Shown here: positions 1 through 8,870 of the stretch, in pieces | How the letters are laid out: each line of letters opens with the position of its first letter | Position numbering within the stretch: the stretch's first letter is position 1 | Source: Caldimonas tepidiphila | Lineage (GTDB): Bacteria > Pseudomonadota > Gammaproteobacteria > Burkholderiales > Burkholderiaceae_C | Length of the DNA stretch: 64,000 bases | NCBI RefSeq assembly: GCF_003569765.1 | Contig: NZ_KZ983958.1 | Span: 22,806-86,805 of the forward strand | Direction of reading: 5' to 3' | Notes under the pieces: model-generated | Seen by the model: only the letters and a program-made list of their open reading frames with translations | Told to the model about the DNA's origin: nothing | Databases searched by the model: none | Made by a program: the position numbers and the translations under genes

Positions 1-640
1 TCTGCGCCACGACCGGGCCCTCGACGCGGAAGTGCGTGTCGCGCCAGTGCTCGGGATCCTGCGCCCGGCCCTGCCATTGGTCGGCGATGCCGACGCCGCC
101 GGTGAAGCCGACGCGCCCGTCCACCACCAGCAGCTTGCGGTGCGTGCGGTTGTTCATGCGCGCCAGGTGCCAGCCGCGCGGCTCGTGGAAGCGCTCGACC
201 TCGACGCCCGCGGCCGTCATCCCCTCGACCAGTTCGGCGTCCATCGGCGTGCTGCCGATCCAGTCGAGCATCACGTGCACGCGCACGCCAGCGCGCGCGC
301 GCTCGGAAAGCGCCTCGGCGAAGCTGCGTCCGACCTCCCCCGACCAGTAGATGAAGGTCTCGAAGGTGATGCTGTGCCGCGCGCCGCGGATCGCCCCGAG
401 CATCGCGGGGAAGATCTCGTCGCCGTTGTGCAGCGGCTCGACCCGGTTGCCGCCGACGATCGCGGGCCCGAGCATCACGCCCATCGAGCGGCGGAAATCC
501 GGGTCGCTCAGTTCGTAGCGGCGCTCGACGCGATGCTCGATGCGCTTGTCGTGCGGCATCAGGTTGACCGCCAGCAGCACCGCCGCCAGCGTCAGCAGCA
601 CCGCGACGAGGACGCGGCCCCAGCGCGCCGGCCGCCTCAT
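1..640 (-). CDS. Phospholipase D-like / cardiolipin synthase-like protein (5' part, cut by window edge)
   Basis: The first 213 residues are visible; the rest lies outside the window. There is one N-terminal membrane anchor (about residues 10-27) followed by a soluble domain. A first PLD catalytic motif HxKxxxxD is formed by H167, K169 and D174 and is followed by GFTGG, as in cardiolipin synthases and related PLDc_2 proteins. Such enzymes transfer phosphatidyl groups at the inner membrane. The second HKD motif should lie beyond position 1 and cannot be checked. The ATG at 640 has no clear Shine-Dalgarno site but puts the membrane helix right at the N-terminus. The single helix fits ClsB/ClsC-like proteins better than the two-helix ClsA type, so the exact substrate is open. 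Confidence 0.85.
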   Translation of the reverse strand, partial: MRRPARWGRVLVAVLLTLAAVLLAVNLMPHDKRIEHRVERRYELSDPDFRRSMGVMLGPAIVGGNRVEPLHNGDEIFPAMLGAIRGARHSITFETFIYWSGEVGRSFAEALSERARAGVRVHVMLDWIGSTPMDAELVEGMTAAGVEVERFHEPRGWHLARMNNRTHRKLLVVDGRVGFTGGVGIADQWQGRAQDPEHWRDTHFRVEGPVVAQ

Positions 641-978
641 CGGCGGCCGGCGCGCCGCCCGTCCGAAGGACTGCGTGCTCGCATCGGCTCTCCTGGCTTT
701 CCCGTGTCCATGCGTCTGCGGCGGCAACCCCCGCACCCGCGGCCCCGGGATGGGGGGCCCTGCAGGGCCTCACGGCGCCGGATGCTGCGCGCCACAGGAA
801 GAAGCGCGGCGTTCCCGCCTTGCCCCCTCCCGGAACGCGGGGCGACCGGAGCGTTGGCACGAGGGAAAACACCGATAGCTCCTTCGCGACGAACCACTGA
901 TGCGGGCGCTCCGCTTGCCGAGGATCGTGACGGGCCGCTCCCTCGCCCGCCCCCTCGATTCACGCAAGGAGAACCGTC
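641..978. other. Intergenic region between divergent PLD-like and PRC-barrel genes
   Basis: This is 338 bases without a convincing gene. It must hold the promoters of both divergent neighbours, but I see no confident -35/-10 pair; a TTGGCA near 853 is only a weak candidate. Short open frames here have no ribosome binding site and no recognisable protein. Confidence 0.5.
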
Positions 979-1926
979 ATGCAGTCATCCCGTCTCTCCC
1001 GGCAGGCTTCGCGGCGCCGCCACGCGATGTTCTGGAGCATCCCGGTGCTGGCCGCGGCGCTCGGGCTGTCGGTCGCGAACCGGGCCGAGGCCCAGTACGG
1101 CGCGCGCAACCCGGCCGGCACGCCGGTCGAGTCCGGCCCGGCACGGCCCGCCGCGCCGGTCACGCCACCCTCGGCCTCGCCCGCGTCGCGGGACGTGCGC
1201 GCCACCGAGCTGATCGGCATGGACGTGCGCAACTCGAAGGGCGAGAACGTCGGCGAGATCCAGGACCTGGTGATCGACGTCAACAACCAGCGCGTGCACT
1301 ACGCGGTGCTGGCCTTCGGCGGCTTCCTCGGCATGGGGGACAAGTTGTTCGCCTACCCGATGCGGCTGTTCGGCCGCGACAACGAGCGCGACGGGCTGGT
1401 GCTCGACGTCGACCGCGAGCAGTTGCGCGAATGGCCCGGCTTCGAGCGCAGCCGCTGGCCGAACTGGAACAACGAGGGCCACCGCAGCGAGATCGAGCAG
1501 TTCCACGGCAGGAGCGGCTCGGCCAGCGTTGCGATCCCGATGCGGCAGAACATGCGCCTGCTGCGCGCGAGCGAGCTGCTCGACCGGGACGTCAACGATT
1601 GGAGAGGCAACGACGCCGGCGGGATCGAGGATCTGGTCGTCAACTTGCGCGACGGCAGTGTGCGCTACGTGGTGATGGAGTTCGACCGGGCCTGGAACCC
1701 GAACGACAAGCTCGTCGCGCTGCCGATGAGCTCCTTCGAGTTCCCCGCGCGCAAGGACATCGACCTGCGCCTCAACGTCGATCGCGAGCGTCTCGCCAAG
1801 GCGCCCGGTTTTGCGGCCAACCGCTGGCCCGACGTCAACGATCCGGCCTGGCGGCGCCGCAACGAGGCCTGGATCGGCAGCATGGGAACGCGCGAGAGGA
1901 CGCGCGACGCCGCCGACGCCCGCTGA
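979..1926 (+). CDS. Exported protein with two PRC-barrel domains
   Basis: A 315-residue protein. Residues 1-40 look like a signal peptide with a long basic n-region, a hydrophobic core (FWSIPVLAAALGLSV) and an AEA cleavage site. Two PRC-barrel domains follow, roughly residues 73-150 and 195-275. Both show the family pattern LIGMDVRNSKGENVGEIQDL or similar, a hydrophobic Y-V-V strand and a DKL.A.P segment. PRC barrels are small beta-barrel modules found in photosynthetic reaction centre H subunits, RimM and many stress-induced envelope proteins; no catalytic role is implied. A GGAG motif lies about 9 nt before the ATG. An internal ATG at 1027 would give a shorter signal peptide. The gene faces catalase tail-to-tail. 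Its precise function is unknown. Confidence 0.85.
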   Translation: MQSSRLSRQASRRRHAMFWSIPVLAAALGLSVANRAEAQYGARNPAGTPVESGPARPAAPVTPPSASPASRDVRATELIGMDVRNSKGENVGEIQDLVIDVNNQRVHYAVLAFGGFLGMGDKLFAYPMRLFGRDNERDGLVLDVDREQLREWPGFERSRWPNWNNEGHRSEIEQFHGRSGSASVAIPMRQNMRLLRASELLDRDVNDWRGNDAGGIEDLVVNLRDGSVRYVVMEFDRAWNPNDKLVALPMSSFEFPARKDIDLRLNVDRERLAKAPGFAANRWPDVNDPAWRRRNEAWIGSMGTRERTRDAADAR

Positions 1927-1943
1927 ACGGGCGGGACGCCGGC

Positions 1944-1971
1944 CGGGGCGGGCCGGACGGCCCCTGCCCCG
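1944..1971. terminator. GC-rich hairpin between convergent genes
   Basis: CGGGGC plus GGGCC (1944-1954) can pair with GGCCC and GCCCCG (1959-1963 and 1966-1971), with a GGAC loop and a two-base bulge. It lies between the stop of the PRC-barrel gene and the stop of catalase, so it could end both transcripts. There is no T-tract. Confidence 0.45.
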
Positions 1972-1986
1972 CCGCCGTCCTTGAGC

Positions 1987-3579
1987 TCACTGCCCGTTCC
2001 AGCCCAGGCCGGCCGCGACGCGCTGGCCGTACTCCGGGTCGGCCTGGCGGAAGTGCTCGACCATGCGCTTCTGGATGTCCTCGTTGCACTCGCTGAGCGC
2101 CGAGACGAGGTTGCTGATCAGCTCGTCGCGCTCCCAGTCCTCGAAGCTGCGGTAGCGCTCGCCCGCCTGCTTGAAGTCGTTCTTGCGTTCGATCGGCTGG
2201 CGGCCGATGTGGCCGCTGACATGGGGCCGGTGGGGCGTGCCGCCGGCGGGCTGCTGCTGCAGGCCGCCGCGGCTCGAGGGCTCGTAGTTGACGTGCGGGT
2301 TGGCGCCCATCGTCGTCGCGAACTCGTTCTCGAAGGCCATCTGGCCGTCGCGCTGGTTGGTGGCGACGCGCGTGCGCGGCCGGTTGATCGGCAGCTGCAG
2401 GTAGTTCGGCCCGACGCGGTAGCGCTGCGTGTCGGAATAGGAGAAGGTGCGCCCCTGCAGCAGCTTGTCGTCCGAGAAGTCCAGGCCGTCGACCAGCACG
2501 CCGGTGCCAAAGGCGGCCTGCTCGACCTCGGCGAAGTAGTTCACCGGGTTGCGGTCGAGCACCATGCGGCCGACCGCACGCATCGGGAACCGGTCCTCGG
2601 GCCAGAGCTTGGTCGGATCGAGCGGGTCGAAGTCCAGCTCCGGGTGCTCGTGGTCCTCCATGATCTGCACGCACAGCGTCCACGCCGGGTGGTCGCCGCG
2701 CGCGATCGCGTCGTAGAGGTCCTGCGTCGCGTGGTTGAAGTTCGTCGCCTGGATCTCGTTGGCCTGCTGCTGCGTCAGGTTGCGGTGGCCCTGCTCCGGC
2801 ACGAAGTGGTACTTCACGAGAACGCCCTGGCCCTCGCGGTTGTACCAGCGGTAGGTGTTGACGCCCGAGCCCTGCATCTCGCGGTAGTTGGCCGGGATCC
2901 CCCAGGGGCTGAACAGCCAGGTCACCATGTGCGTCGACTCCGGCGTGAGGCTGCAGAAGTCGAAGATGCGGTTCGCGTCCTGGCGGTGCGTCACCGGGTC
3001 GGGCTTGAAGGCGTGCACGAGGTCCGGGAACTTGATCGGGTCGCGGATGAAGAAGATCTTCAGGTTGTTGCCGACGAGGTCCCAGTTGCCCTCCTCCGTA
3101 TAGAACTTGACCGCGAAGCCGCGTGGGTCGCGCAGCGTCTCGGGCGAGTGCCCGCCGTGGATCACGGTCGAGAAGCGCACGAAGACGGGCGTCCTGCGGC
3201 CCTTCTCCTGGAACAGGTGCGCGCGGGTGTACTTGGAGATCGGCTCGCCCTCGAGGTCGCCGAAGGCCTCGAACCAGCCGTGCGCACCGGCGCCGCGCGC
3301 GTGCACCACGCGCTCCGGGATGCGCTCGCGGTCGAAGTGGGTGATCTTCTCGAGGAACTGGTAGTCCTCGAGCACCAGCGGGCCGCGCGGGCCGACGCTG
3401 CGCGTGTTCTGGTTGTCGTGGACCGGGTGGCCCTGGCGGTTGGTGAGACCGAGCTTGCCGTCGGCCGGCTCCTCGCCGGCCGGTGCCTGCGACGCCGGGC
3501 GCTGGCCCGCGCCCGCGCCTGCGCCTGCGCCTGCGCCTGCGCCTGCGCCTGCGGACGAGAAGGATGCTTCTTCGCTCAT
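1987..3579 (-). CDS. katA: Monofunctional haem catalase
   Basis: A 530-residue small-subunit type catalase that dismutates hydrogen peroxide. The active-site block [15 protein letters not shown] contains the distal histidine H93. The proximal haem-ligand block [15 protein letters not shown] contains Y381. The core RFSTV, NxxxFF and YRWYNxEG blocks are all present, so the enzyme looks intact. The N-terminus carries an unusual run of eight Ala-Gly dipeptides (residues 10-25) encoded by a hexanucleotide repeat, followed by a Pro/Gln-rich stretch; this tail precedes the normal catalase fold. No signal peptide is seen, so it is probably cytoplasmic. The gene lies downstream of cphA on the same strand, with a hairpin between them, so it is probably its own transcript. 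The symbol katA is assigned by family only. Confidence 0.96.
   Translation of the reverse strand: MSEEASFSSAGAGAGAGAGAGAGAGQRPASQAPAGEEPADGKLGLTNRQGHPVHDNQNTRSVGPRGPLVLEDYQFLEKITHFDRERIPERVVHARGAGAHGWFEAFGDLEGEPISKYTRAHLFQEKGRRTPVFVRFSTVIHGGHSPETLRDPRGFAVKFYTEEGNWDLVGNNLKIFFIRDPIKFPDLVHAFKPDPVTHRQDANRIFDFCSLTPESTHMVTWLFSPWGIPANYREMQGSGVNTYRWYNREGQGVLVKYHFVPEQGHRNLTQQQANEIQATNFNHATQDLYDAIARGDHPAWTLCVQIMEDHEHPELDFDPLDPTKLWPEDRFPMRAVGRMVLDRNPVNYFAEVEQAAFGTGVLVDGLDFSDDKLLQGRTFSYSDTQRYRVGPNYLQLPINRPRTRVATNQRDGQMAFENEFATTMGANPHVNYEPSSRGGLQQQPAGGTPHRPHVSGHIGRQPIERKNDFKQAGERYRSFEDWERDELISNLVSALSECNEDIQKRMVEHFRQADPEYGQRVAAGLGWNGQ
3505..3552. repeat. Hexanucleotide tandem repeat inside the catalase gene
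   Basis: Two GCCCGC units are followed by six perfect GCCTGC units (plus-strand reading). On the coding strand they encode (Ala-Gly)8 near the catalase N-terminus. The 6-bp unit means that slippage would change tail length without breaking the frame. Confidence 0.9.
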
Positions 3580-3686
3580 TGGACCTCCTGCTGTTGGCTC
3601 GCCCGCACCAGGAACGAAAGTGGCGGGGCGGTTTCCCGAGCCAGCAAGGGGTGTTCCCGGCCGGGGGACCGGGAGGAGCGGCGGGG

Positions 3687-3714
3687 CCGGGGCGTCCCTC
3701 GCGGGACGCCCCGG
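3687..3714 (-). terminator. Strong hairpin after cphA
   Basis: A perfect 12-bp stem (3687-3698 with 3703-3714) closes a 4-base loop TCGC. It begins five bases after the cphA stop codon and separates cphA from catalase. No T-tract follows on the minus strand, so it may pause or only partly terminate transcription. Confidence 0.55.
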
Positions 3715-3718
3715 GACA

Positions 3719-6346
3719 TCACCAGAGGCCGTCGCTGCCGTAGAGGGCCGGCTCGCGGCGCGCCTCGGCCGGGGCCGCAGCCTCGGCGATGCGGCGAGCG
3801 ATGTGCGCGAGCGCCTCGTCGACCTGGTCGATCAGGATCAGGCAGAGGTCGCCGGCGCCCAAGCGCGCGAGCGCCGCGTCGATCGCGCGGAACTCGCCGC
3901 GGATCTCCTCGATCGCCGTCGTGCGCCGCGCGCCGCGCAGGCCCTCGCGCAGCAGCCCGAGCACCTCGCCGTCGGCGCGGCCGCGCTGGCACTGGTCCTG
4001 GTAGAGCAGCACCTCGTCGAAGGCGCCGCCGAGGATCTCGGTCTGCTGGCGGATGTCCTCGTCGCGGCGGTCGCCCGCGCCGCTGATGACAACCAAGCGG
4101 CGCTTCGCGGGCATCGTCTCCACCGCCTTCACCAGCGCGGCGATCGCGTCCGGGTTGTGGCCGTAGTCGGCGATCAGGGTCGAGCCGCGGTAGTCGAAGA
4201 CGTTGAAGCGGCCCGGCGCGTTGTCCGACTCGCTCGTGAAGCCCGCCAGCGCGCAGCGCAGCACATCCCAGCCGATGCCGCAGGCCCAGCCGGCGGCGAC
4301 CGCGGCCATCGCGTTCTCGACCTGGAAGCCGATCGTGCCCTTGCGCGTCAACGGCACGTCCGCCAGCGGCAGGCGCTGGCGCCAGCGGCCCTCGGCCGCG
4401 ACGATGCAGCCGTCCTCGACGAACACCACGCGCTTGCCCTGCGCGCGGTGCGCGGCGAGCACCGGGTGCTGCGGGTCGGCGGCGAAGAAGGTCACCGAGC
4501 CGGGGCAGACGTCGGCCATCGCGGCGACCACCGGGTCGGCCGCGTTGAGCACCGCGATGCCGTCGTCGGCGACGTTCTGCACGATCACGCGCTTGACGAG
4601 CGCCAGGTCCTCGACCGTGGTGATGTAGTTCATCCCCAGGTGGTCGCCGGCGCCGATGTTGGTGACGACCGCGACCTTGCAGCGGTCGAAGCCCAGGCCC
4701 TCGCGCAGCACGCCGCCGCGCGCGGTCTCGAACACCGCGGCGTCTACGTCCGGGTGCATCAGCACGTTGCGCGCGCTCCTCGGGCCGGCGCAGTCGCCGG
4801 TGTCGATGCGGCGGCCGCGGATGTAGATGCCGTCGGTGTTGGTCATCGCGGTGCGCAGGCCCGCGCCCTCCAGCAGGTGCGCGATCAGGCGCACCGTGGT
4901 GGTCTTGCCGTTGGTGCCGGTGACGGCGACCACCGGGATGCGGCCGTCGCCGCCGTCCCGGAACATGCTGTCGATCACCGCCTCGCCGACGGCGCGGCCG
5001 CGCCCGTAGGACGGGGTCAGGTGCATGCGCAGGCCCGGCGCCGCGTTCACCTCGACGACGCCGCCGCCCTGCTCCTCCAGGGGCTTGAGCACCGTCTCGC
5101 ACACCACGTCGACGCCGCAGATGTCGAGGCCGATGATCTGCGCCGCGGCCACCGCGCGCGCGGCGACCTCGGGATGCACGTCGTCGGTCACGTCGGTGGC
5201 GGTGCCGCCGGTGCTGAGGTTCGCGTTGTTGCGCAGCACGACGCGCTGGCCCGGCGCGGGAACCGAGTCGGCGTTCAGCCCCTGCGCCGCCAGGCGGGCC
5301 TCGGCAATGGCGTCGAAGCGGATCCTGGTCAGCGAGGTGGCGTGGCCGTCGCCGCGGCGCGGGTCGGCGTTGACCTGCTCGACGAGCTCGCGCACGGTGT
5401 GGCGGCCGTCGCCGATCACGTGCGGCGGGTCGCGGCGCGCGGCGGCGACCAACTTGTCGCCCACCACCAGCAGCCGGAAGTCGTGGCCCGGGATGAAGCG
5501 CTCGACCAGCACCTCGTCGCTGACCGCGGCCGCGGCCTTGTAGGCGATCTCGAGGTGCTCGCGCGTCGTGATGTTCACCGTCACGCCCTTGCCCTGGTTG
5601 CCGTCCTGCGGCTTCACGACCACCGGCAGGCCGATCTCGCAGGCCGCGGCCCAGGCGTCCTCGACGTCCGTCGCCGGCCGCCCGCCCGGCACCGGCACGC
5701 CGGCGGCCTCGAGCAGCTGCTTCGTGAGCTCCTTGTCCTGCGCGATCGACTCGGCGATCGCGCTGGTGCGGTCGACCTCGGCGGCCTGGATGCGGCGCTG
5801 CTTGCTGCCCCAGCCGAACTGCACGAGGCTGCCCTCGGTCAGGCGGCGGAAGGGGATGCCGCGCGCGACGGCGGCGTCGACGATCGAGCCGGTGCTGGGC
5901 CCGAGGCGCACGTCCTCGTCGAGCTCGCGCAGCCTGGCGAGCGCCGCCTCGACGTCGAAGGGCGTGTCGTCGAGCGCGGCACGCACCAGCGCCCCGGCGA
6001 GCTCGACCGCCAGGCGCCCGACCGCCTCCTCGCTGTACTCGACCACCACCTGGTAGACGCCCGCCTCGACGGTGGGCGTGGTGCGGCTGAAGCTCACCGG
6101 GCAGCCGGCCTGGGCCTGTAGCGCGAGCGCGGTGCATTCCAGCGCATGGGCGAGCGAGACGACGCCCGCGTGGCCGGTGGGACGCAGCGCGCCGATGCGC
6201 GGGAAGCGCGCGCGCAGCCGCGCCTCGAAGCCCGGCGTGCGGCCGATCGAGCGGCCGGCCTCGTCGCAGCTCACGATCGCCTCGATCGAGGTGTGACGGC
6301 TCCAGACGTTGGGGCCGCGCAGGGCCCGGATGCGTGAAATTTCCAT
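3719..6346 (-). CDS. cphA: Cyanophycin synthetase CphA
   Basis: An 875-residue protein that builds cyanophycin (multi-L-arginyl-poly-L-aspartate), a nitrogen storage polymer, by alternately adding Asp to the backbone and Arg to its side chains with ATP. Domain order: N-domain (about 1-160), ATP-grasp domain (about 215-475, with [14 protein letters not shown]) that adds Asp, and a Mur-ligase-like domain (about 475-875) that adds Arg. The Mur P-loop GTNGKTTT is intact with Lys481, and the C-terminal lid is present ([19 protein letters not shown]). In the N-domain the HxxEH motif kept in the paralogue reads HALEC (67-71), so the second His is missing. Start ATG 6346 has AGGAGA about 8 nt upstream. 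It follows cphA' by 93 bases and is very likely co-transcribed. Confidence 0.95.
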   Translation of the reverse strand: MEISRIRALRGPNVWSRHTSIEAIVSCDEAGRSIGRTPGFEARLRARFPRIGALRPTGHAGVVSLAHALECTALALQAQAGCPVSFSRTTPTVEAGVYQVVVEYSEEAVGRLAVELAGALVRAALDDTPFDVEAALARLRELDEDVRLGPSTGSIVDAAVARGIPFRRLTEGSLVQFGWGSKQRRIQAAEVDRTSAIAESIAQDKELTKQLLEAAGVPVPGGRPATDVEDAWAAACEIGLPVVVKPQDGNQGKGVTVNITTREHLEIAYKAAAAVSDEVLVERFIPGHDFRLLVVGDKLVAAARRDPPHVIGDGRHTVRELVEQVNADPRRGDGHATSLTRIRFDAIAEARLAAQGLNADSVPAPGQRVVLRNNANLSTGGTATDVTDDVHPEVAARAVAAAQIIGLDICGVDVVCETVLKPLEEQGGGVVEVNAAPGLRMHLTPSYGRGRAVGEAVIDSMFRDGGDGRIPVVAVTGTNGKTTTVRLIAHLLEGAGLRTAMTNTDGIYIRGRRIDTGDCAGPRSARNVLMHPDVDAAVFETARGGVLREGLGFDRCKVAVVTNIGAGDHLGMNYITTVEDLALVKRVIVQNVADDGIAVLNAADPVVAAMADVCPGSVTFFAADPQHPVLAAHRAQGKRVVFVEDGCIVAAEGRWRQRLPLADVPLTRKGTIGFQVENAMAAVAAGWACGIGWDVLRCALAGFTSESDNAPGRFNVFDYRGSTLIADYGHNPDAIAALVKAVETMPAKRRLVVISGAGDRRDEDIRQQTEILGGAFDEVLLYQDQCQRGRADGEVLGLLREGLRGARRTTAIEEIRGEFRAIDAALARLGAGDLCLILIDQVDEALAHIARRIAEAAAPAEARREPALYGSDGLW

Positions 6347-6439
6347 GTGCAGTTCTCCTGCGTGGGGAATCGTGCCGGCAGCGCGTTCCCCGCGCGCCGG
6401 CTGTTTGTCTCTCTCGGTCTCTCTCGGTCTCGCTCGGGC

Positions 6440-8635
6440 TCAGCCGGCGTGTGGCGCCTTCAGCGTGCTGCCCGGCAGCAGCGCCTGCGGCTCGCAGGTC
6501 TCGATGCCGGTGCGCAGCAGCGCGGGCTCCAGGCCCAGCGCCCAGCCGGCGGCGACCGCCGCGAGCACCGCCTCGCCTTGCATTCCGGCCGGACCCTGCT
6601 GCATCAGCGGCAGGGTGTGCAGCGACACCAGCACGGTCTCGTCGGCGCCGCGCGCCAGCACCACCTGCGTGCCGCGCAGGAACACCGCGCGGCCGCCCTG
6701 GGCGCGGTGCTCGGCGACGGCCGGCAGCTCGGCGTCGAGGCCGTAGAAGATCACCTCGCCGTCGCACAGGGGCGCCATGCGCGCCACCAGCGGGTCGTCG
6801 GCGTTGAGCACCGCGGCGCCGCCTTCGAGCACGACGTCGACCTGCGTGCGCAGCACGTTGTAGAGCTGCTCGGGCTCGCGGATGTACCAGCGCGCGAGCG
6901 AGTCCACGCCGCTCACGTCGGTGACGACGCCGACCGCGCAGCGGTCGTAGGCGAGGCCTTCGTCGAGGATCACCTCGGCGCCGTTCTCGAACACCGCCGC
7001 GTCGACCATGCGGTTGATCAGCAGGCGCCGGCCGGCCTTCGCCGTGTTCGCCGGGCGGCGGTCCACCGCGCGGCGGTCGAGGAACAGGCCGTCGGCGCAG
7101 GCCAGGCCGACGTGGTGGCCCGAGAGCTGCAGCAGCCACGCGACGAGGCGCGAGATCAGCGTCGTGCCGTGGCGGCCGGCGACGCCGACCACCGGGATGC
7201 GGCCGGTCTCCTCTGGCGCGAACAGGTGGTCGACGATCGCGCGGCCCACCGGGCGCGGCTGGCCCTCGGCGGGCTTGAGGTGCATCAGCAGGCCGGGGCC
7301 GGCGTTGACCTCGACGATCGCGCCGCCCTGGGCCTCGAGCGGGCGCGAGACGTCCTCGGCGACGAGGTCGATGCCGGCGATGTCGAGGCCGACCACGCGC
7401 GCCGCGAGCGTCGCCGCGGCCGCCACCTCGGGATGCACCCGGTCGGTGACGTCGATCGCGAGGTTGCCGTTGCGCAGTACGCGCACGACGCGGCCGGCGG
7501 CCGGCACCGTGTGGCCCGTGCAGCCCTGGCGCTCCAGCTCCAGCCGCACCGCCGGGTCGTCCACGCGCACGACGTCGAGCGGGTAGATCTCGTCCTCGCC
7601 GCGGCGCGGGTCGCTGTTGATCTGCGTCGCGACGAGCTCCGCGATGCTCGAGCGGCCGTCGCCGGTGACCGAGGCGGTGTCGCCGCGCACCGCGGCGACC
7701 ATGCGGCCGCCCACCACGAGCAGCCGGTGCTCCAGGCCGCGGATGAAGCGCTCGACGATCACCTCGCTGCCCTCGGCGTCGGCGACCGCGAAGGCGGCCT
7801 CGACGTCCTCGCGCCGGCTCAGCTCGATCGACACGCCGCGGCCGTGGTTCGCGTCGCTGGGCTTCACGACCACCGGGCCGTCGATGTCCTGCGCCGCGTC
7901 CCAGGCGTCGGCCGGGTCGCTCACGACGCGACCCTCGGGCACCGGCACGCCGCAGGACTGCAGCAGCCGCTTGGTCAGGTCCTTGTCGCTCGAGATGCTC
8001 TCGGCGATGGCGCTCGTGCTGTCGGTCTCGGCGGTCCAGATGCGGCGCTGGCGCGCGCCGTAGCCGAGCTGCACCAGGTTGCCCTCGGTCAGGCGCAGGT
8101 TCGGGATGCCGCGCTCGGTGGCGGCGTCGACGATGCATGCGGTGCTCGGGCCCAGGCACAGCGAATCCACCATCTCGCGCAGCCGCACCACGGTGGCGGC
8201 CACGTCGTAGGCCCGGTCGTCCATCGCGGCGAGCACCAGCTCGCGCGCCGCCTCGAGCGCCGCGCGGCTGACCTTCTCGTTGCGCGAGCGCACCACGAGC
8301 TTGTAGACGCCGCGCACGCCGGTCTCGCGCGCCTTGCCGAAGCGGGTCTGCATGCCCGCCAGGTTCTGCAGCTCGATCGTCACGTGCTCCAGGATGTGCG
8401 CGGGCCAGGTGCCGTCGCGCAGCCGCTGGATGAAGCCGCCGGGCGCGCCGACGCTGCAGTGGTGCGCGTGCAGCGAGGGCAGCCACGCGACGAGCCGGTC
8501 GACGAAGCCGGGGATGGTGTTCGACGGCGACTCCTCGAGCTCGCCGATGTCGACCCACGCTTCCAGCACTGCGCGGTAGGTCCAGAGGTTCGGGCCCTGC
8601 AGGTACTGCACGCGCAGGAATTTGATGTCTCTCAT
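6440..8635 (-). CDS. cphA': Second cyanophycin synthetase CphA' with degenerate Mur-ligase domain
   Basis: A 731-residue paralogue of CphA, first gene of the cphA'-cphA pair. The N-domain is close to the classical CphA pattern (LEHVTIELQNLAGM) and holds HILEH at 80-84. The ATP-grasp domain keeps VVVKPSDANHGRGV. In the Mur-ligase-like domain the P-loop is broken: the CphA motif GTNGKTTT reads GRHGTTLI here, with Thr491 in place of the nucleotide-binding lysine. The protein ends about 140 residues earlier than CphA, so the lid sub-domain is missing. It therefore probably cannot add Arg by the normal route. I chose the ATG at 8635 (MRDIKFLRVQ) because it aligns with the CphA N-terminus; an upstream in-frame ATG at 8689 adds 18 non-conserved residues. 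Its true reaction is unknown; a partner or primer-making role is inferred. Confidence 0.9.
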   Translation of the reverse strand: MRDIKFLRVQYLQGPNLWTYRAVLEAWVDIGELEESPSNTIPGFVDRLVAWLPSLHAHHCSVGAPGGFIQRLRDGTWPAHILEHVTIELQNLAGMQTRFGKARETGVRGVYKLVVRSRNEKVSRAALEAARELVLAAMDDRAYDVAATVVRLREMVDSLCLGPSTACIVDAATERGIPNLRLTEGNLVQLGYGARQRRIWTAETDSTSAIAESISSDKDLTKRLLQSCGVPVPEGRVVSDPADAWDAAQDIDGPVVVKPSDANHGRGVSIELSRREDVEAAFAVADAEGSEVIVERFIRGLEHRLLVVGGRMVAAVRGDTASVTGDGRSSIAELVATQINSDPRRGEDEIYPLDVVRVDDPAVRLELERQGCTGHTVPAAGRVVRVLRNGNLAIDVTDRVHPEVAAAATLAARVVGLDIAGIDLVAEDVSRPLEAQGGAIVEVNAGPGLLMHLKPAEGQPRPVGRAIVDHLFAPEETGRIPVVGVAGRHGTTLISRLVAWLLQLSGHHVGLACADGLFLDRRAVDRRPANTAKAGRRLLINRMVDAAVFENGAEVILDEGLAYDRCAVGVVTDVSGVDSLARWYIREPEQLYNVLRTQVDVVLEGGAAVLNADDPLVARMAPLCDGEVIFYGLDAELPAVAEHRAQGGRAVFLRGTQVVLARGADETVLVSLHTLPLMQQGPAGMQGEAVLAAVAAGWALGLEPALLRTGIETCEPQALLPGSTLKAPHAG

Positions 8636-8870
8636 GAAAGGTTTCCGGCGGATGGGGGGAGCGCGATGCACGCGCCATGCGTGAAGCAATGCGCAGCGCG
8701 GGCGCTGGCGCGTGTGGAAAGGGGCCGGTTGCGACCCGAAACGGGCCTCGGCCTGTCAACGAAAACCGGTCCCGCTGCGTCTAGGACCGATGGCCCCGAG
8801 CGACGCGATGCGGCGTGCAGGGGCCGCCCTCTTCCGGACGGCGCCACTGGCTGCCTGAGCGCTGAACACG

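Noticed and set aside
3505-3552. Tandem repeat considered as a CRISPR array
   Set aside because: Units are 6 bp with no spacers and lie inside catalase coding sequence. No CRISPR array was seen in the window.
3576-8759. Very long open frame reading through cphA and cphA' in another frame
   Set aside because: The translation is extremely Arg/Ala-rich low-complexity sequence, typical of a shadow of high-GC codons; both cph genes explain the DNA.
8754-8759. Perfect TTGACA (minus strand) upstream of cphA'
   Set aside because: At 17-base spacing the next hexamer is GGTCGC, which is not a -10, so the promoter cannot be supported.
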